Shown here piece by piece: positions 26,128 to 35,758 of a stretch of 49,989 nt of DNA. Below the pieces are notes generated by a model. That model saw nothing but the letters and a program-made list of their open reading frames with translations, was not told the DNA's origin and ran no database searches. The position numbers and the translations under genes are program-made. Every line of letters begins with the position of its first letter. Within the stretch, counting starts at the first letter, position 1. Source of the stretch: Clostridia bacterium (GTDB lineage Bacteria; Bacillota; Clostridia; Oscillospirales; Acutalibacteraceae); the NCBI GenBank assembly GCA_017631955.1, contig JAGBSJ010000010.1, positions 1-49,989 on the forward strand. The letters run 5' to 3'.

Positions 26128-27342
26128 ATGATTACCAATATAAAACAAAAAATTATTTCTGCTTCTTTGGGTACTGATTTTGTTGACGGTATTGGTATTT
26201 CTGTCTCTAATTTTGACTTTTCTGATATTGATTTTTCACGTTGTGTAGTTTTTCCTGGTTTCTGTGATGTACATGTGCATTTCAGAGAGCCAGGTTTTTT
26301 TTATAAAGAAACCATTGCTTCAGGAAGTCGTGCATCTGCAAGGGGGGGCTATACTGCAGTATGTACTATGCCAAACTTAAATCCTGTACCAGATAGTACA
26401 GAACATTTAAAAATTCAAAGAGATATAATTGAAGATACAGCTTGTATTCATGTGTACCCTTATGGTTCTATTACAGTTGGTCAAAAAGGTGAAGAATTAT
26501 CAGACCTTGATGGTATGGCACCAGATGTTATCGGTTTTTCAGATGACGGCAGAGGAGTACAGTCAGAAGAAATGATGCGCGAAGCAATGAAAAGGGCAAA
26601 GGCGTTAAATAAACCTATTGTCGCTCATTGTGAAGTCAACAAGCTTCTTCGTGGTGGTTATATTCACGATGGCGCTTATGCCGCCCAACACGGTCATCGT
26701 GGAATTTGTTCCGAAAGTGAATGGGCTCAGATTGCAAGAGATATTGAACTAGTTAAAGAAATTGGCGTTAAGTATCATGTTTGCCACATTTCTACTAAAG
26801 AAAGTGTAGAGCTTATTCGTAAGGCAAAAGCCGAGGGTGTAGATATAACCTGTGAAACAGGACCACATTATCTTGTCATGGATGACTCAATGCTTCAGGA
26901 GAATGGTAGATTTAAAATGAATCCACCTTTAAGAAGCAAAGAGGACCGCGATGCTCTTATTGAGGGTATTATCGATGGTACAATTGATATGATTGCTACC
27001 GACCATGCGCCACACTCTGCTGAAGAAAAATCAAAAGGTCTTGAGAATAGTGCTTTTGGTGTAGTTGGTATTGAAACAGCGTTCCCGATTATGTATACCT
27101 ACCTTGTAAAATCTGGTGTTATTACCATGGATCGCCTTGTAGAACTTATGGTTATTAATCCAAGAGAACGTTTCGACATCCCACTTGGTTGTGACTACTC
27201 TATTTGGGACCTTGAAGAAGAATACACTGTGGACTCTTCAGAATTTTTATCACTTGGTAAAGCAACACCTTTTGAGGGTTGGAAAGTTAATGGGCGTTGT
27301 CTTGCTACCGTATGCAACGGAAAACTTGTTTATAAAAAGTAA
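26128..27342 (+). CDS. pyrC: Dihydroorotase
   Basis: Cyclises carbamoyl-aspartate to dihydroorotate, step 3 of UMP synthesis. 404 residues, class I amidohydrolase fold. Zinc ligands and family motifs are visible: DVHVHFREPG, the GGYTAVCTMPN block, AHCEV, CHISTKES and ATDHAPHS. GAAAGGAG precedes the ATG. It is the first structural gene after the leader attenuator; carB follows after 51 bases. Its closest usual operon neighbour carA is absent between the two. Confidence 0.96.
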   Translation: MITNIKQKIISASLGTDFVDGIGISVSNFDFSDIDFSRCVVFPGFCDVHVHFREPGFFYKETIASGSRASARGGYTAVCTMPNLNPVPDSTEHLKIQRDIIEDTACIHVYPYGSITVGQKGEELSDLDGMAPDVIGFSDDGRGVQSEEMMREAMKRAKALNKPIVAHCEVNKLLRGGYIHDGAYAAQHGHRGICSESEWAQIARDIELVKEIGVKYHVCHISTKESVELIRKAKAEGVDITCETGPHYLVMDDSMLQENGRFKMNPPLRSKEDRDALIEGIIDGTIDMIATDHAPHSAEEKSKGLENSAFGVVGIETAFPIMYTYLVKSGVITMDRLVELMVINPRERFDIPLGCDYSIWDLEEEYTVDSSEFLSLGKATPFEGWKVNGRCLATVCNGKLVYKK

Positions 27343-27393
27343 ATCCATCAAATGATTTAATATAGATTATAAGAATATTGGAGGAAACAATTA

Positions 27394-30300
27394 ATGGCAA
27401 AAAGAACAGATATCAAAAAGATTCTTATTATCGGCTCTGGTCCTATTGTTATTGGACAAGCTGCTGAATTTGACTACGCAGGTACTCAGGCATGCCTTGC
27501 ACTTAAAGAAGAGGGCTATGAAGTTGTCCTTTGCAACTCTAACCCTGCAACTATTATGACTGACACTATTATCGCTGATAAGGTATATATGGAACCTTTG
27601 ACACTCGAATACGTTGCAAAGATTATTCGTCACGAGCGTCCTGATGCTATCATTCCTGGTATCGGCGGTCAGACAGGTCTTAACCTTGCTATGCAGCTTG
27701 AGAAAAAAGGTATTCTTAAAGAATGTTGTGTTGAACTTCTTGGTACTTCAAGCGCTTCTATTGAGCGTGCAGAAGACCGTGAAATGTTTAAAGAACTTTG
27801 CGAATCTATCGGTGAACCTGTTATTCCTTCAGAGATTACTTACTCTTTAGAAGAAGCAAAAGAAGCTGCAAACCGTATCGGTTATCCTGTTGTTCTTCGC
27901 CCTGCATTCACTCTTGGTGGTACAGGCGGTGGCTTTGCTTACAATGATGAAGAACTTATGGAAATCGGTGTTAATGCATTTAACCTTTCTCCTGTTCATC
28001 AGGTTCTTATTGAAAAGTCTGTAAAGGGTTATAAAGAAATTGAGTTCGAAGTTATGCGTGATTCAAATGACCACGCTATTACTATCTGTGGCATGGAAAA
28101 TATTGACCCTGTTGGTGTTCATACAGGTGACTCATGCGTTGTAGCTCCAATTATGACACTTAGTAAAGAAGACGAAAAGATGCTCAACGATTCAGCTATC
28201 AAGCTTATCAAGGAGCTTAAGATTGAAGGCGGTTGTAATGTTCAGTTCGCTCTCAATCCTAATTCTTCAGAATATTATCTTATTGAAGTTAACCCTAGAG
28301 TTTCTCGTTCTTCAGCACTTGCATCAAAGGCATCAGGTTATCCTATTGCTCGAGTTACCGCAAAAATTGCTGTAGGTATGGCTCTTGAAGATATTCAGAT
28401 TGCAAACACAAATGCTGCTTTTGAGCCAAAACTTGACTATGTTATTGCTAAATTACCACGTTTCCCATTTGATAAGTTTGCTTCCGCTACCAATAAGCTT
28501 GGTACTCAGATGAAGGCAACAGGCGAAATCATGGGTATCGGTTCTAATCTTGAAGAAGCTCTTCTTAAAGGTATTCGTTCTCTTGAAATCGGTGCTAAGC
28601 ACCTTTATCTCTCAAAGTTTGACAACATGAGTGTTGAAGAACTTCTTGACTATATCACAGAATTCCGTTCTGACAACATCTTTGCTATTGCAGAACTCAT
28701 CTATCATGGTGTTTCTCTTGAAAAGATTCATGAAATCACAATGATTACTCCATATTTCCTTGAGGCAATCAAAAATATTATTGATATGGAAGAAACTCTT
28801 CGTGTTAATAAAGATGTTACAACTCTTACGGCAGCTAAAAAGATGGGCTTTAGCGATAAATATATCGCACGTCTCTGGAATTGTAATGAGATGGATGTTT
28901 ATAATATGCGTAAGGAAAACAACCTTTTCCCTGTGTTCAAAATGGTTGACACTTGCCATACCGGTGCGTATATTCCTTACTTCTATTCTTCATATACAGG
29001 TGAAAATGCTTCACGCTTAACTGATAAGAAAAAAATTATCGTTCTTGGTGCAGGTCCTATCCGTATCGGTCAGGGTGTTGAATTTGATTACTCAACAGTT
29101 CATGCAGTTATGACAATCAAAAATGCAGGTTATGAGGCAATTATTATCAATAATAACCCTGAAACTGTTTCAACTGACTATACAACTGCTGATAAACTTT
29201 ATTTTGAGCCACTTACTCCTGAAGATGTTATGAATATCGTAGAGTTTGAAAAGCCAGAAGGTGTTATAGCTTCACTTGGTGGTCAAACAGCTATTAACCT
29301 TGCACAACCTCTTCATGACCGTGGTGTTAAAATTATTGGTACTGATTGTGCTGCTATTGACCGCGCAGAAGATAGAAATGCATTTGAAAACCTTCTTAAT
29401 GAACTTAATATTCCTCGTGCTAAGGGTAAAGCCGTAACAAATATGGAAGATGGTATCGCAGCAGCTGCTGAAATCGGTTATCCTGTTCTTGTTCGTCCTT
29501 CATTCGTTCTTGGTGGACGTGCAATGCAAATTGTTGCAAATGAAGAACAACTTCGTCATTACCTTAAAACTGCTGTTGAAATTGATGAAGATAAACCAGT
29601 TCTTGTTGATAAATATATTCAAGGTCGTGAAGTTGAAATCGACGCAATCTGCGACGGCAGAGATGTGTTTGTTCCTGGTATTATGGAACTTGTTGAACGT
29701 ACAGGCGTTCACTCAGGTGACTCAATTTCAGTTTATCCTCCATTCTCAATTTCAAACAAAGTCAAGGGCATAATTCTTCAATACGCAAAGAAACTCGGTC
29801 TTGGTATTGGTATTGTAGGTCTTTTCAATATTCAGTTTATAGTTGATGAGCACGACGATGTTTATATTATTGAAGTTAATCCACGTTCATCACGAACAGT
29901 GCCATTCCTTTCAAAGGCAACAGGGTATTCGCTTGCCGATATTGCTACTGAAGTTATTCTCGGCAAGAGTCTTAAAGAACAGGGCTTCTTTGATATTTAT
30001 CCAGATGAAAAAGAACGCTGGTATGTTAAAGCTCCAGTATTCTCATTTAATAAGATTCGTGGTCTTGACGCTTATCTTTCACCTGAAATGAAATCTACTG
30101 GTGAAGCAATCGGATATGACCGTACAAGAACTCGTGCGGTTTATAAAGCACTTCAGGCATCAGGTATGCACCTTCAAAATTACGGTACAGTATTCTGCAC
30201 TATCGCTGATAAAGATAAGGAAGAAGCACTTCCTCTTATCAGAAGATTCTATAAGCTTGGTTTCAATATTCAAGCTACGGCAGGTACTGCTAATTTCCTT

Positions 30301-30561
30301 AAGAATAACGGTATTCGTACTCATGCTCTTGCTAAAATCAGTGAAGGCAGTAATGAAATCCCAGACGCTTTACGTCAAGGACATATTGCTTACTTTATTA
30401 ACACAAAAGACCCTGGCTCACACAACACAAATGACGGCGCTCAGCTTCGTCAGGTTGCAACAGAGTACAATGTGACAATGTTCACTTCTCTTGACACTGT
30501 AGACACTCTTCTTGATGTTCTTGAAGAAACTACACTTACAATTTCAACAATTGATGCATAA
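27394..30561 (+). CDS. carB: Carbamoyl-phosphate synthase, large subunit
   Basis: ATP-dependent synthesis of carbamoyl phosphate from bicarbonate and ammonia delivered by CarA. 1055 residues, full length. Two homologous ATP-grasp halves are seen, starting GSGPIVIGQAAEFDYAGTQA and GAGPIRIGQGVEFDYSTVHA. Each has conserved VRPAFTLGGTGGG-like / VRPSFVLGGRAM blocks, and both share NPRVSRSSALASKA-type / NPRSSRTVPFLSKA motifs. The C-terminal ~140 residues form the allosteric MGS-like domain. GGAGG precedes the ATG. The glutaminase subunit gene carA is not in this operon as seen, so it must be encoded elsewhere or the enzyme uses ammonia. Confidence 0.97.
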   Translation: MAKRTDIKKILIIGSGPIVIGQAAEFDYAGTQACLALKEEGYEVVLCNSNPATIMTDTIIADKVYMEPLTLEYVAKIIRHERPDAIIPGIGGQTGLNLAMQLEKKGILKECCVELLGTSSASIERAEDREMFKELCESIGEPVIPSEITYSLEEAKEAANRIGYPVVLRPAFTLGGTGGGFAYNDEELMEIGVNAFNLSPVHQVLIEKSVKGYKEIEFEVMRDSNDHAITICGMENIDPVGVHTGDSCVVAPIMTLSKEDEKMLNDSAIKLIKELKIEGGCNVQFALNPNSSEYYLIEVNPRVSRSSALASKASGYPIARVTAKIAVGMALEDIQIANTNAAFEPKLDYVIAKLPRFPFDKFASATNKLGTQMKATGEIMGIGSNLEEALLKGIRSLEIGAKHLYLSKFDNMSVEELLDYITEFRSDNIFAIAELIYHGVSLEKIHEITMITPYFLEAIKNIIDMEETLRVNKDVTTLTAAKKMGFSDKYIARLWNCNEMDVYNMRKENNLFPVFKMVDTCHTGAYIPYFYSSYTGENASRLTDKKKIIVLGAGPIRIGQGVEFDYSTVHAVMTIKNAGYEAIIINNNPETVSTDYTTADKLYFEPLTPEDVMNIVEFEKPEGVIASLGGQTAINLAQPLHDRGVKIIGTDCAAIDRAEDRNAFENLLNELNIPRAKGKAVTNMEDGIAAAAEIGYPVLVRPSFVLGGRAMQIVANEEQLRHYLKTAVEIDEDKPVLVDKYIQGREVEIDAICDGRDVFVPGIMELVERTGVHSGDSISVYPPFSISNKVKGIILQYAKKLGLGIGIVGLFNIQFIVDEHDDVYIIEVNPRSSRTVPFLSKATGYSLADIATEVILGKSLKEQGFFDIYPDEKERWYVKAPVFSFNKIRGLDAYLSPEMKSTGEAIGYDRTRTRAVYKALQASGMHLQNYGTVFCTIADKDKEEALPLIRRFYKLGFNIQATAGTANFLKNNGIRTHALAKISEGSNEIPDALRQGHIAYFINTKDPGSHNTNDGAQLRQVATEYNVTMFTSLDTVDTLLDVLEETTLTISTIDA

Positions 30562-30570
30562 TATAAATAG

Positions 30571-30591
30571 GGGGAAGGATTAACCTTCCCC
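30571..30591 (+). other. GC-rich intercistronic hairpin between carB and pyrK
   Basis: Perfect 8-bp stem GGGGAAGG/CCTTCCCC with an ATTAA loop, 9 bases after the carB stop. No T tract follows (TTATGG), so full termination is unlikely. It could separate carB mRNA from the pyrKDFEBI part by processing, stabilisation or partial termination. Confidence 0.55.
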
Positions 30592-30641
30592 TTATGGTGA
30601 ATATGTGCAGTTCCCCTAAATACCAATTTAAAGGAGAAACT

Positions 30642-31373
30642 ATGAAACAGAGTATTTTTGAAATCCGTAGTAACGAAGCATTGACGGATTCTATATATAA
30701 AATGATTCTTAATGGTGATACTTCTTCAATTACAGCATCTGGCCAGTTTATAAATATCAAACTTGATGGATTTTATCTTCGCAGACCAATTTCAATCTGT
30801 GATTATGACAATGAGACAATAACAATCATTTATAAAGTTGTTGGTGAAGGTACTGAGGTTATGAGCAAAATGAATACGGGTGATAAACTTGATGTTCTTT
30901 GCGGACTTGGTAACGGTTTTGATACAACAAAATCTCTGGACAAGCCAGTGCTTATCGGTGGTGGCGTTGGCGTACCACCAATGTATAATCTATGTAAAAA
31001 ACTCATTACAGAAGGTAAAAGCGTAACAGTAATTCTTGGATTTAACAAGAAAGACGAAATCTTTTATGAAAATGAATTCAAACAACTTGGTGCTGATGTT
31101 AAAGTTACAACAGTTGATGGTTCTTATGGCATTAAAGGTTTTGTAACTGACGCACTTAAAGATACTGATTATTCTTATTTTTACACTTGTGGTCCAATGC
31201 CAATGTTTAAGGCGATTGAATCAGTCGCAACTACAAGTGGTCAGTATAGTTTTGAAGAACGAATGGGTTGTGGATTTGGTGCTTGCATGGGTTGTTCATG
31301 CAAGACAAAATATGGTAATAAGAGAATCTGTAAAGATGGTCCTGTACTTGTAAGGGAGGAGATAATATGGTAA
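30642..31373 (+). CDS. pyrK: Dihydroorotate dehydrogenase B, electron-transfer subunit
   Basis: Flavin/iron-sulfur subunit that passes electrons from the PyrD FMN to NAD. 243 residues. FAD-binding RRPISICDYD, NAD-binding GGGVGVPP, the CGPMPM motif, and a C-terminal [2Fe-2S] site with cysteines in MGCGFGACMGCSCK and RICKDGP. The ATG at 30642 is preferred because AAGGAG is just upstream; the longer in-frame form starts only 3 bases after the intercistronic hairpin. It overlaps pyrD by 7 bases (ATGGTAA), consistent with tight coupling of the two subunits. Confidence 0.95.
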   Translation: MKQSIFEIRSNEALTDSIYKMILNGDTSSITASGQFINIKLDGFYLRRPISICDYDNETITIIYKVVGEGTEVMSKMNTGDKLDVLCGLGNGFDTTKSLDKPVLIGGGVGVPPMYNLCKKLITEGKSVTVILGFNKKDEIFYENEFKQLGADVKVTTVDGSYGIKGFVTDALKDTDYSYFYTCGPMPMFKAIESVATTSGQYSFEERMGCGFGACMGCSCKTKYGNKRICKDGPVLVREEIIW

Positions 31374-32278
31374 ACACAAAAGTAAATCTTCTCGGTATTG
31401 AAATAGATAACCCAATTATTCCTGCAAGTGGTACATACGGATTTGGCTATGAATTTGCGGACCTTTATGACATAAATATTTTAGGTACATTTTCATTTAA
31501 GGGTACTACTAAAGAGCCACGTTTTGGTAACCCTACTCCAAGAATTGCTGAATGTAACGCAGGTATGATTAACTCTGTTGGTCTTCAGAATCCTGGTGTT
31601 GATAAAGTTATCAGTGAAGAATTACCTAAACTTTCAAAAGTATTTAATAAGCCAGTTATGGCAAATGTAAGCGGATTTTCCGTTGAAGAATATGCATACA
31701 CTTGCGAGAAAATTAATGCTTGTGAACAAGTTGGTTGGATTGAAGTAAATGTTTCTTGTCCTAATGTGCATAATGGCGGTATGAGTTTTGGTACTGAACC
31801 AGCTGCAGTTGAAAAAGTAGTTAAAGCGGTGAAAGCAGTTACAACAAAACCTATCATTATCAAACTTTCACCTAATGTTACTGATATTGTGTCAATAGCA
31901 AAAGCTGCAGAATCTGCAGGTGCTGATGGTATCAGTTTGATTAACACATTACTCGGTATGAGAATTGATATTAAACGTCGTCAACCTGTAATAGCAAATA
32001 AAGTGGGTGGATTTTCCGGTTCTGCAATTTTCCCTGTTGCCGTTAGAATGGTTTATCAGGTGTATGATGCAGTTAAAATCCCTATTATCGGTATGGGTGG
32101 CGTTTCAACTGCAAAAGATGTAATTGAACTTATGATGGCAGGTGCAACTGCGGTACAAGTTGGTGCGGCAAATCTTGTCGACCCTTATGCTTGCAAGACA
32201 ATTATTGAAGATTTGCCAAACGAACTTGCAAAACTTAATGTTAAAGATATAAATGAAATTATAGGAGGAGCTCACTAA
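31367..32278 (+). CDS. pyrD: Dihydroorotate dehydrogenase B, catalytic subunit
   Basis: FMN-dependent oxidation of dihydroorotate to orotate with NAD as acceptor via PyrK. 303 residues, class 1B. Visible: NSVGLQNPG, the catalytic-cysteine block [30 protein letters not shown] and [12 protein letters not shown] for phosphate binding. GGAGG lies inside the pyrK end. The stop overlaps the pyrF start by one base (TAATG). Confidence 0.96.
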   Translation: MVNTKVNLLGIEIDNPIIPASGTYGFGYEFADLYDINILGTFSFKGTTKEPRFGNPTPRIAECNAGMINSVGLQNPGVDKVISEELPKLSKVFNKPVMANVSGFSVEEYAYTCEKINACEQVGWIEVNVSCPNVHNGGMSFGTEPAAVEKVVKAVKAVTTKPIIIKLSPNVTDIVSIAKAAESAGADGISLINTLLGMRIDIKRRQPVIANKVGGFSGSAIFPVAVRMVYQVYDAVKIPIIGMGGVSTAKDVIELMMAGATAVQVGAANLVDPYACKTIIEDLPNELAKLNVKDINEIIGGAH

Positions 32279-32976
32279 TGGGTAAAGACGTAATTATTGC
32301 TTGTGATTTTTCAAGCAAGGCAGATGTAATGGCTTTTCTTGACAAATTCACAGATGTTAAGCCATTCGTAAAAATTGGTATGGAACTTTATTATGCAGAA
32401 GGTCCATCAATCGTAAAAGAAATTAAAGCAAGAGGACACAAGATTTTCCTTGACCTTAAGCTTCATGATATTCCAAATACAGTAAAAAAATCAATGGCAG
32501 TTCTTTCTAACCTTGATGTTGATATGACTAACCTTCATGCTGGTGGTGCGATTCCTATGATGGAAGGTGCTCTTGAAGGTCTTACAAGACCTGATGGTAC
32601 AAGACCAATTCTTATAGCGGTTACTCAGCTTACATCAACAAGTCAAGAAGTAATGCAAAGAGATTTACTTATAAAAGAACCAATTGACGAAGTTGTTATG
32701 CACTATGCCCATAATGCTAAAATTGCAGGTCTTGATGGTGTAGTTTGCTCACCACTTGAAGCTGATAAAGTTCATAACAAGTGTGGTAAAGACTTTGTTA
32801 CAGTTACTCCTGGTATTCGCTTTGCAGATGGAGATATCGGTGACCAAGTTCGTGTTATGACACCTGAAAAAGCAAAAGAAGCTGGTTCGGACTACATTGT
32901 TGTTGGTAGACCTATTACAGCGGCTACTGACCCTGTAGCTGCATACAAGAGATGCGTTGCAGAATTTGTTGGATAA
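32278..32976 (+). CDS. pyrF: Orotidine-5'-phosphate decarboxylase
   Basis: Decarboxylates OMP to UMP, the last step of the pathway. 232 residues. The catalytic Asp-x-Lys-x-x-Asp array is in [14 protein letters not shown] substrate-binding [11 protein letters not shown] and the phosphate-binding VVGRPIT near the C-terminus are present. Start overlaps the pyrD stop by one base; AGGAGG is within the pyrD end. Confidence 0.96.
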   Translation: MGKDVIIACDFSSKADVMAFLDKFTDVKPFVKIGMELYYAEGPSIVKEIKARGHKIFLDLKLHDIPNTVKKSMAVLSNLDVDMTNLHAGGAIPMMEGALEGLTRPDGTRPILIAVTQLTSTSQEVMQRDLLIKEPIDEVVMHYAHNAKIAGLDGVVCSPLEADKVHNKCGKDFVTVTPGIRFADGDIGDQVRVMTPEKAKEAGSDYIVVGRPITAATDPVAAYKRCVAEFVG

Positions 32977-32988
32977 GGAGATATTAAA

Positions 32989-33645
32989 ATGGAAGCATAC
33001 AAAAGAGAGTTTATACAGTTTTTAGAAAGCGCAGGCGTTCTTAAATTTGGTGATTTTACTGCAAAATCAGGTCGTAAAATTCCTTATTTTGTTAATGCAG
33101 GTATGATTAAAACTGGCGACCAGATTACAAAAATGGGCGAATTTTATGCGAAAGCATATTTTGACAAGCTCGGCAAGAAAGAAGCTGTACTTTATGGACC
33201 TGCTTATAAAGGTATTTCTTTATCAATTTCAGCAGCAGTTGCTCTTTCTAAGAATGGCCTTAATGTTCCATTCTTCTTTAATCGTAAAGAAGTTAAGGAC
33301 CATGGTGAAGGCGGTACATTTGTCGGCTATATTCCAGAAGTTGGCGAAGAAATCGTTATTATTGAAGATGTAATCACTGCAGGTACTGCTATTCGTGAAT
33401 CAATGGATATTCTTAAACACCTTGAAGGTACAAAAGTTATTGCTACTTTCATTATGGTTGACCGTAAAGAAAAGGGTCAGTCCGAAAAGGGTGCAATGCA
33501 AGAAATTGAAGAACAATTTGGTTTCCCTGTATATTCAGTAGTTGATGTTTATGATATTATTGAATATCTTGAAGAAGATGAAAAGAATCGCGAAAATGTT
33601 GAAAGAATTAAAAAGTACCTTGAAGTAAATGGTGCTAAAGAATAA
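32989..33645 (+). CDS. pyrE: Orotate phosphoribosyltransferase
   Basis: Joins orotate and PRPP to form OMP. 218 residues. The PRPP-binding loop [12 protein letters not shown] is diagnostic, together with [21 protein letters not shown] at the N-terminus and the catalytic-loop segment [19 protein letters not shown] precedes the ATG by a normal spacing; pyrB follows after 11 bases. Confidence 0.96.
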   Translation: MEAYKREFIQFLESAGVLKFGDFTAKSGRKIPYFVNAGMIKTGDQITKMGEFYAKAYFDKLGKKEAVLYGPAYKGISLSISAAVALSKNGLNVPFFFNRKEVKDHGEGGTFVGYIPEVGEEIVIIEDVITAGTAIRESMDILKHLEGTKVIATFIMVDRKEKGQSEKGAMQEIEEQFGFPVYSVVDVYDIIEYLEEDEKNRENVERIKKYLEVNGAKE

Positions 33646-33656
33646 GGGGTAATCTT

Positions 33657-34571
33657 ATGAGAAGTCTTATTGATATTCAAGAGCTTTCAGTAAATGAGAT
33701 TGATGAACTCATTACTGTGGCTAATGATATAATTGATAATCCCGCAAAATACAGTGAAAAGTGTAAGGGTAAAATTCTTGCTACACTTTTCTTTGAACCA
33801 TCAACAAGAACTCGTCTTAGTTTTGAATCTGCTATGTTCAGTTTGGGCGGTAATGTACTTGGTTTCTCTGAAGCACAAAGTTCATCATCTGCAAAAGGTG
33901 AAAGTGTTGCAGATACAATTAAAACTGTAGGATATTATGCTGATATTATTGCGATGCGTCACCCAAAAGAGGGCGCACCAATGGTTGCGGCAATGAATAC
34001 TGATATTCCTGTAATCAATGCAGGTGATGGAGGTCATAATCATCCTACACAAACACTTACAGACTTACTTACAATTCAACGCGAAAAGGGTAGAGTTAAC
34101 AATATTACAATTGGAGTCTGCGGTGACTTGAAGTTTGGAAGAACAGTACATTCGCTTATCGGCGCTATGTCACGATATGAAAATGTCAAATTTGTTCTTA
34201 TTTCTCCTGAAGAACTTAAAGTTCCTGAGTACATCAAACAGACTGTACTTGAAGCTAAGAATCTTGAGTATGTTGAAACAACATCTCTTGAAGATGCTAT
34301 GCCTGAGCTTGACATCCTTTATATGACAAGAGTTCAGCGTGAGCGTTTCTTCAATGAACAAGATTACATTCGCCTTAAAGATAGCTACATTCTTACACCT
34401 CAGAAACTTGAAGCAGCAAAAGAAGATTTGTGCATTATGCATCCGCTTCCACGTGTTAATGAGATTTCTGTTGCAGTTGATAAAGACCCAAGAGCTTGTT
34501 ATTTCAGACAAGTTAATAATGGTAAGTTTATCAGAATGGCTCTTATTATGAAGTTGTTGGAGGTAAAATAA
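33657..34571 (+). CDS. pyrB: Aspartate carbamoyltransferase, catalytic subunit
   Basis: Condenses carbamoyl phosphate with aspartate. 304 residues. Carbamoyl-phosphate motif [13 protein letters not shown], the [11 protein letters not shown] block, TRVQRERF and HPLPRVNEI are all intact. The adjacent pyrI shows it belongs to the allosteric class B type with regulatory chains. A ribosome site for pyrI (GGAGG) lies within its last codons. Confidence 0.97.
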   Translation: MRSLIDIQELSVNEIDELITVANDIIDNPAKYSEKCKGKILATLFFEPSTRTRLSFESAMFSLGGNVLGFSEAQSSSSAKGESVADTIKTVGYYADIIAMRHPKEGAPMVAAMNTDIPVINAGDGGHNHPTQTLTDLLTIQREKGRVNNITIGVCGDLKFGRTVHSLIGAMSRYENVKFVLISPEELKVPEYIKQTVLEAKNLEYVETTSLEDAMPELDILYMTRVQRERFFNEQDYIRLKDSYILTPQKLEAAKEDLCIMHPLPRVNEISVAVDKDPRACYFRQVNNGKFIRMALIMKLLEVK

Positions 34572-34988
34572 ATGATTATCGGACAAATTAAAGACGGAAT
34601 CGTTATTGACCATATAACTGCAGGTCACGGAATGAATCTCTACAATTTTTTAGGTCTTGATAAACTTGATTGTCAGGTTGCACTTATAAAGAATGCTGAA
34701 AGCGTTAAAATGGGCAGAAAAGATATTATAAAAATTGATAGAGTAATTGATATTGATATGAATGCACTTGGTTATCTCGACCCAGGTGTTACTGTTAATA
34801 TTATCAAAGACGGTAAACTTGCAAAAAGACAAAGCATTGATATTCCTGAAAGAATTGAAAATGTTATTAAGTGTAAAAATCCTCGTTGTATTACAACGGT
34901 TGAGCAAGAGTTACCACACATATTCACATTGAAAGATAAAGAAAACAGAGTATATCGTTGTCTTTATTGTGAAAGTAAGGCAAAATAA
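34572..34988 (+). CDS. pyrI: Aspartate carbamoyltransferase, regulatory subunit
   Basis: Binds CTP/ATP to control PyrB. 138 residues, slightly short of the ~150 of enterobacterial PyrI. The N-terminal nucleotide-binding domain contains VIDHITAGHGM; the C-terminal zinc domain has four cysteines as CKNPRC and CLYC. Its ATG is directly adjacent to the pyrB stop. Last gene of the operon; no convincing terminator follows before the purE promoter. Confidence 0.96.
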   Translation: MIIGQIKDGIVIDHITAGHGMNLYNFLGLDKLDCQVALIKNAESVKMGRKDIIKIDRVIDIDMNALGYLDPGVTVNIIKDGKLAKRQSIDIPERIENVIKCKNPRCITTVEQELPHIFTLKDKENRVYRCLYCESKAK

Positions 34989-35051
34989 AAATATGTACAA
35001 AAATGACTTGATTTTTTATTAAATTTTTGGCATACGATTTTTCTACTTTAA

Positions 35052-35081
35052 TTGACATCAATTAACAAAATATATTATAAT
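35052..35081 (+). promoter_or_regulatory. Promoter of the purine operon
   Basis: Perfect TTGACA (35052-35057) and TATAAT (35076-35081) with an 18-base spacer, about 20 bases before the riboswitch aptamer. Confidence 0.82.
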
Positions 35082-35104
35082 ATTTCTGTTAAAAATTAAT
35101 AATA

Positions 35105-35174
35105 CCGTGTAACTGACGGAATCAAGTGGAGCACCACAGAGGAGCACGGGATTTTTTAGCCGACCGTCTGGGCA
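35105..35174 (+). promoter_or_regulatory. ZTP (pfl) riboswitch aptamer
   Basis: Senses ZTP/ZMP, intermediates that accumulate when 10-formyl-THF limits purine synthesis. Pairings seen: CCGTG (35105-35109) with CACGG (35145-35149), hairpin GTGG/CCAC (35126-35137), and the long-range GACGG (35115-35119) with CCGTC (35164-35168). The conserved 3' tract CCGTCTGGGCA (35164-35174), preceded by AGCCGA, and the 5' GTGTAACTGACGGA match my knowledge of the pfl motif. The position directly upstream of purE, and a terminator overlapping its 3' end, fit the known ON switch for purine and one-carbon genes. Confidence 0.88.
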
Positions 35175-35211
35175 GTTCTTCTTGTATAAAACAGGATAGG
35201 ACTGTCCTTTT
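35170..35211 (+). terminator. Riboswitch-controlled terminator (expression platform)
   Basis: 10-bp stem GGGCAGTTCT (35170-35179) with AGGACTGTCC (35198-35207), including two G-U pairs, then TTTT and a second T run at 35215-35220. The 5' arm reuses the conserved GGGCA of the aptamer, so ligand-bound aptamer and terminator are mutually exclusive. Confidence 0.82.
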
Positions 35212-35231
35212 ATGATTTTTTGGAGGTAATT

Positions 35232-35726
35232 ATGAAAAAAGTTGGTATTGTAATGGGAAGCGATAGTGACCTTCCTATCATAAAAAAAGCTACTGCAGTT
35301 CTTGATGATTTAGGTATTCCTTATACAGTAAATATCTATTCTGCTCACAGAACACCTGAGCAAGCACGCGATTTCTCAATGAATGCTAGAGTAAACGGTT
35401 ATGGTGCTCTTATTGCGGCGGCAGGTATGGCAGCTCATCTTGCAGGTGCAGTTGCTGCTAATACAACACTTCCAGTTATCGGAATTCCTTGTGCATCTTC
35501 ATATCTTGATGGTATGGATGCTCTTCTTTCAACTGTACAGATGCCATCAGGTATTCCTGTTGCAACAGTCGCAATCAATGGCGGTGCAAATGCGGCTTTA
35601 CTTGCTGCTCAAATCATCGCGGTCGAAGATAAAGAGCTTGCAGATAAGCTTGATAAAATGCGTAAAGATGCAGCAGAAGTTGTTCTTAAAAAAGATGCAG
35701 ATGTAATGTCTAAATTAAATTCATAA
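35232..35726 (+). CDS. purE: N5-carboxyaminoimidazole ribonucleotide mutase / AIR carboxylase
   Basis: Forms CAIR in purine synthesis. 164 residues. GSDSDLP phosphate loop, YSAHRTPE and [21 protein letters not shown] are as in class I PurE. The usual AGGAAHLPG block reads [10 protein letters not shown]. purK, the normal partner of class I PurE, is not in the operon. The ATG at 35232 is chosen with GGAGG at 35222-35226; the longer TTG form would include that site. First gene after the ZTP riboswitch. Confidence 0.95.
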   Translation: MKKVGIVMGSDSDLPIIKKATAVLDDLGIPYTVNIYSAHRTPEQARDFSMNARVNGYGALIAAAGMAAHLAGAVAANTTLPVIGIPCASSYLDGMDALLSTVQMPSGIPVATVAINGGANAALLAAQIIAVEDKELADKLDKMRKDAAEVVLKKDADVMSKLNS

Positions 35727-35758
35727 AAACTTATATTCATATAAAGGAGTAAAAAACC

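Noticed and set aside
34989-35050. Intrinsic terminator after pyrI
   Set aside because: Only weak A/T-rich pairing (AAAAAT with ATTTTT) is present, with no GC-containing stem; read-through toward purE is possible.
35087-35102. Rex-like operator (TGTTAA-AAAT-TAATAA) near the purE transcription start
   Set aside because: Only one half-site is good and the other has mismatches in an AT-rich stretch; likely chance.
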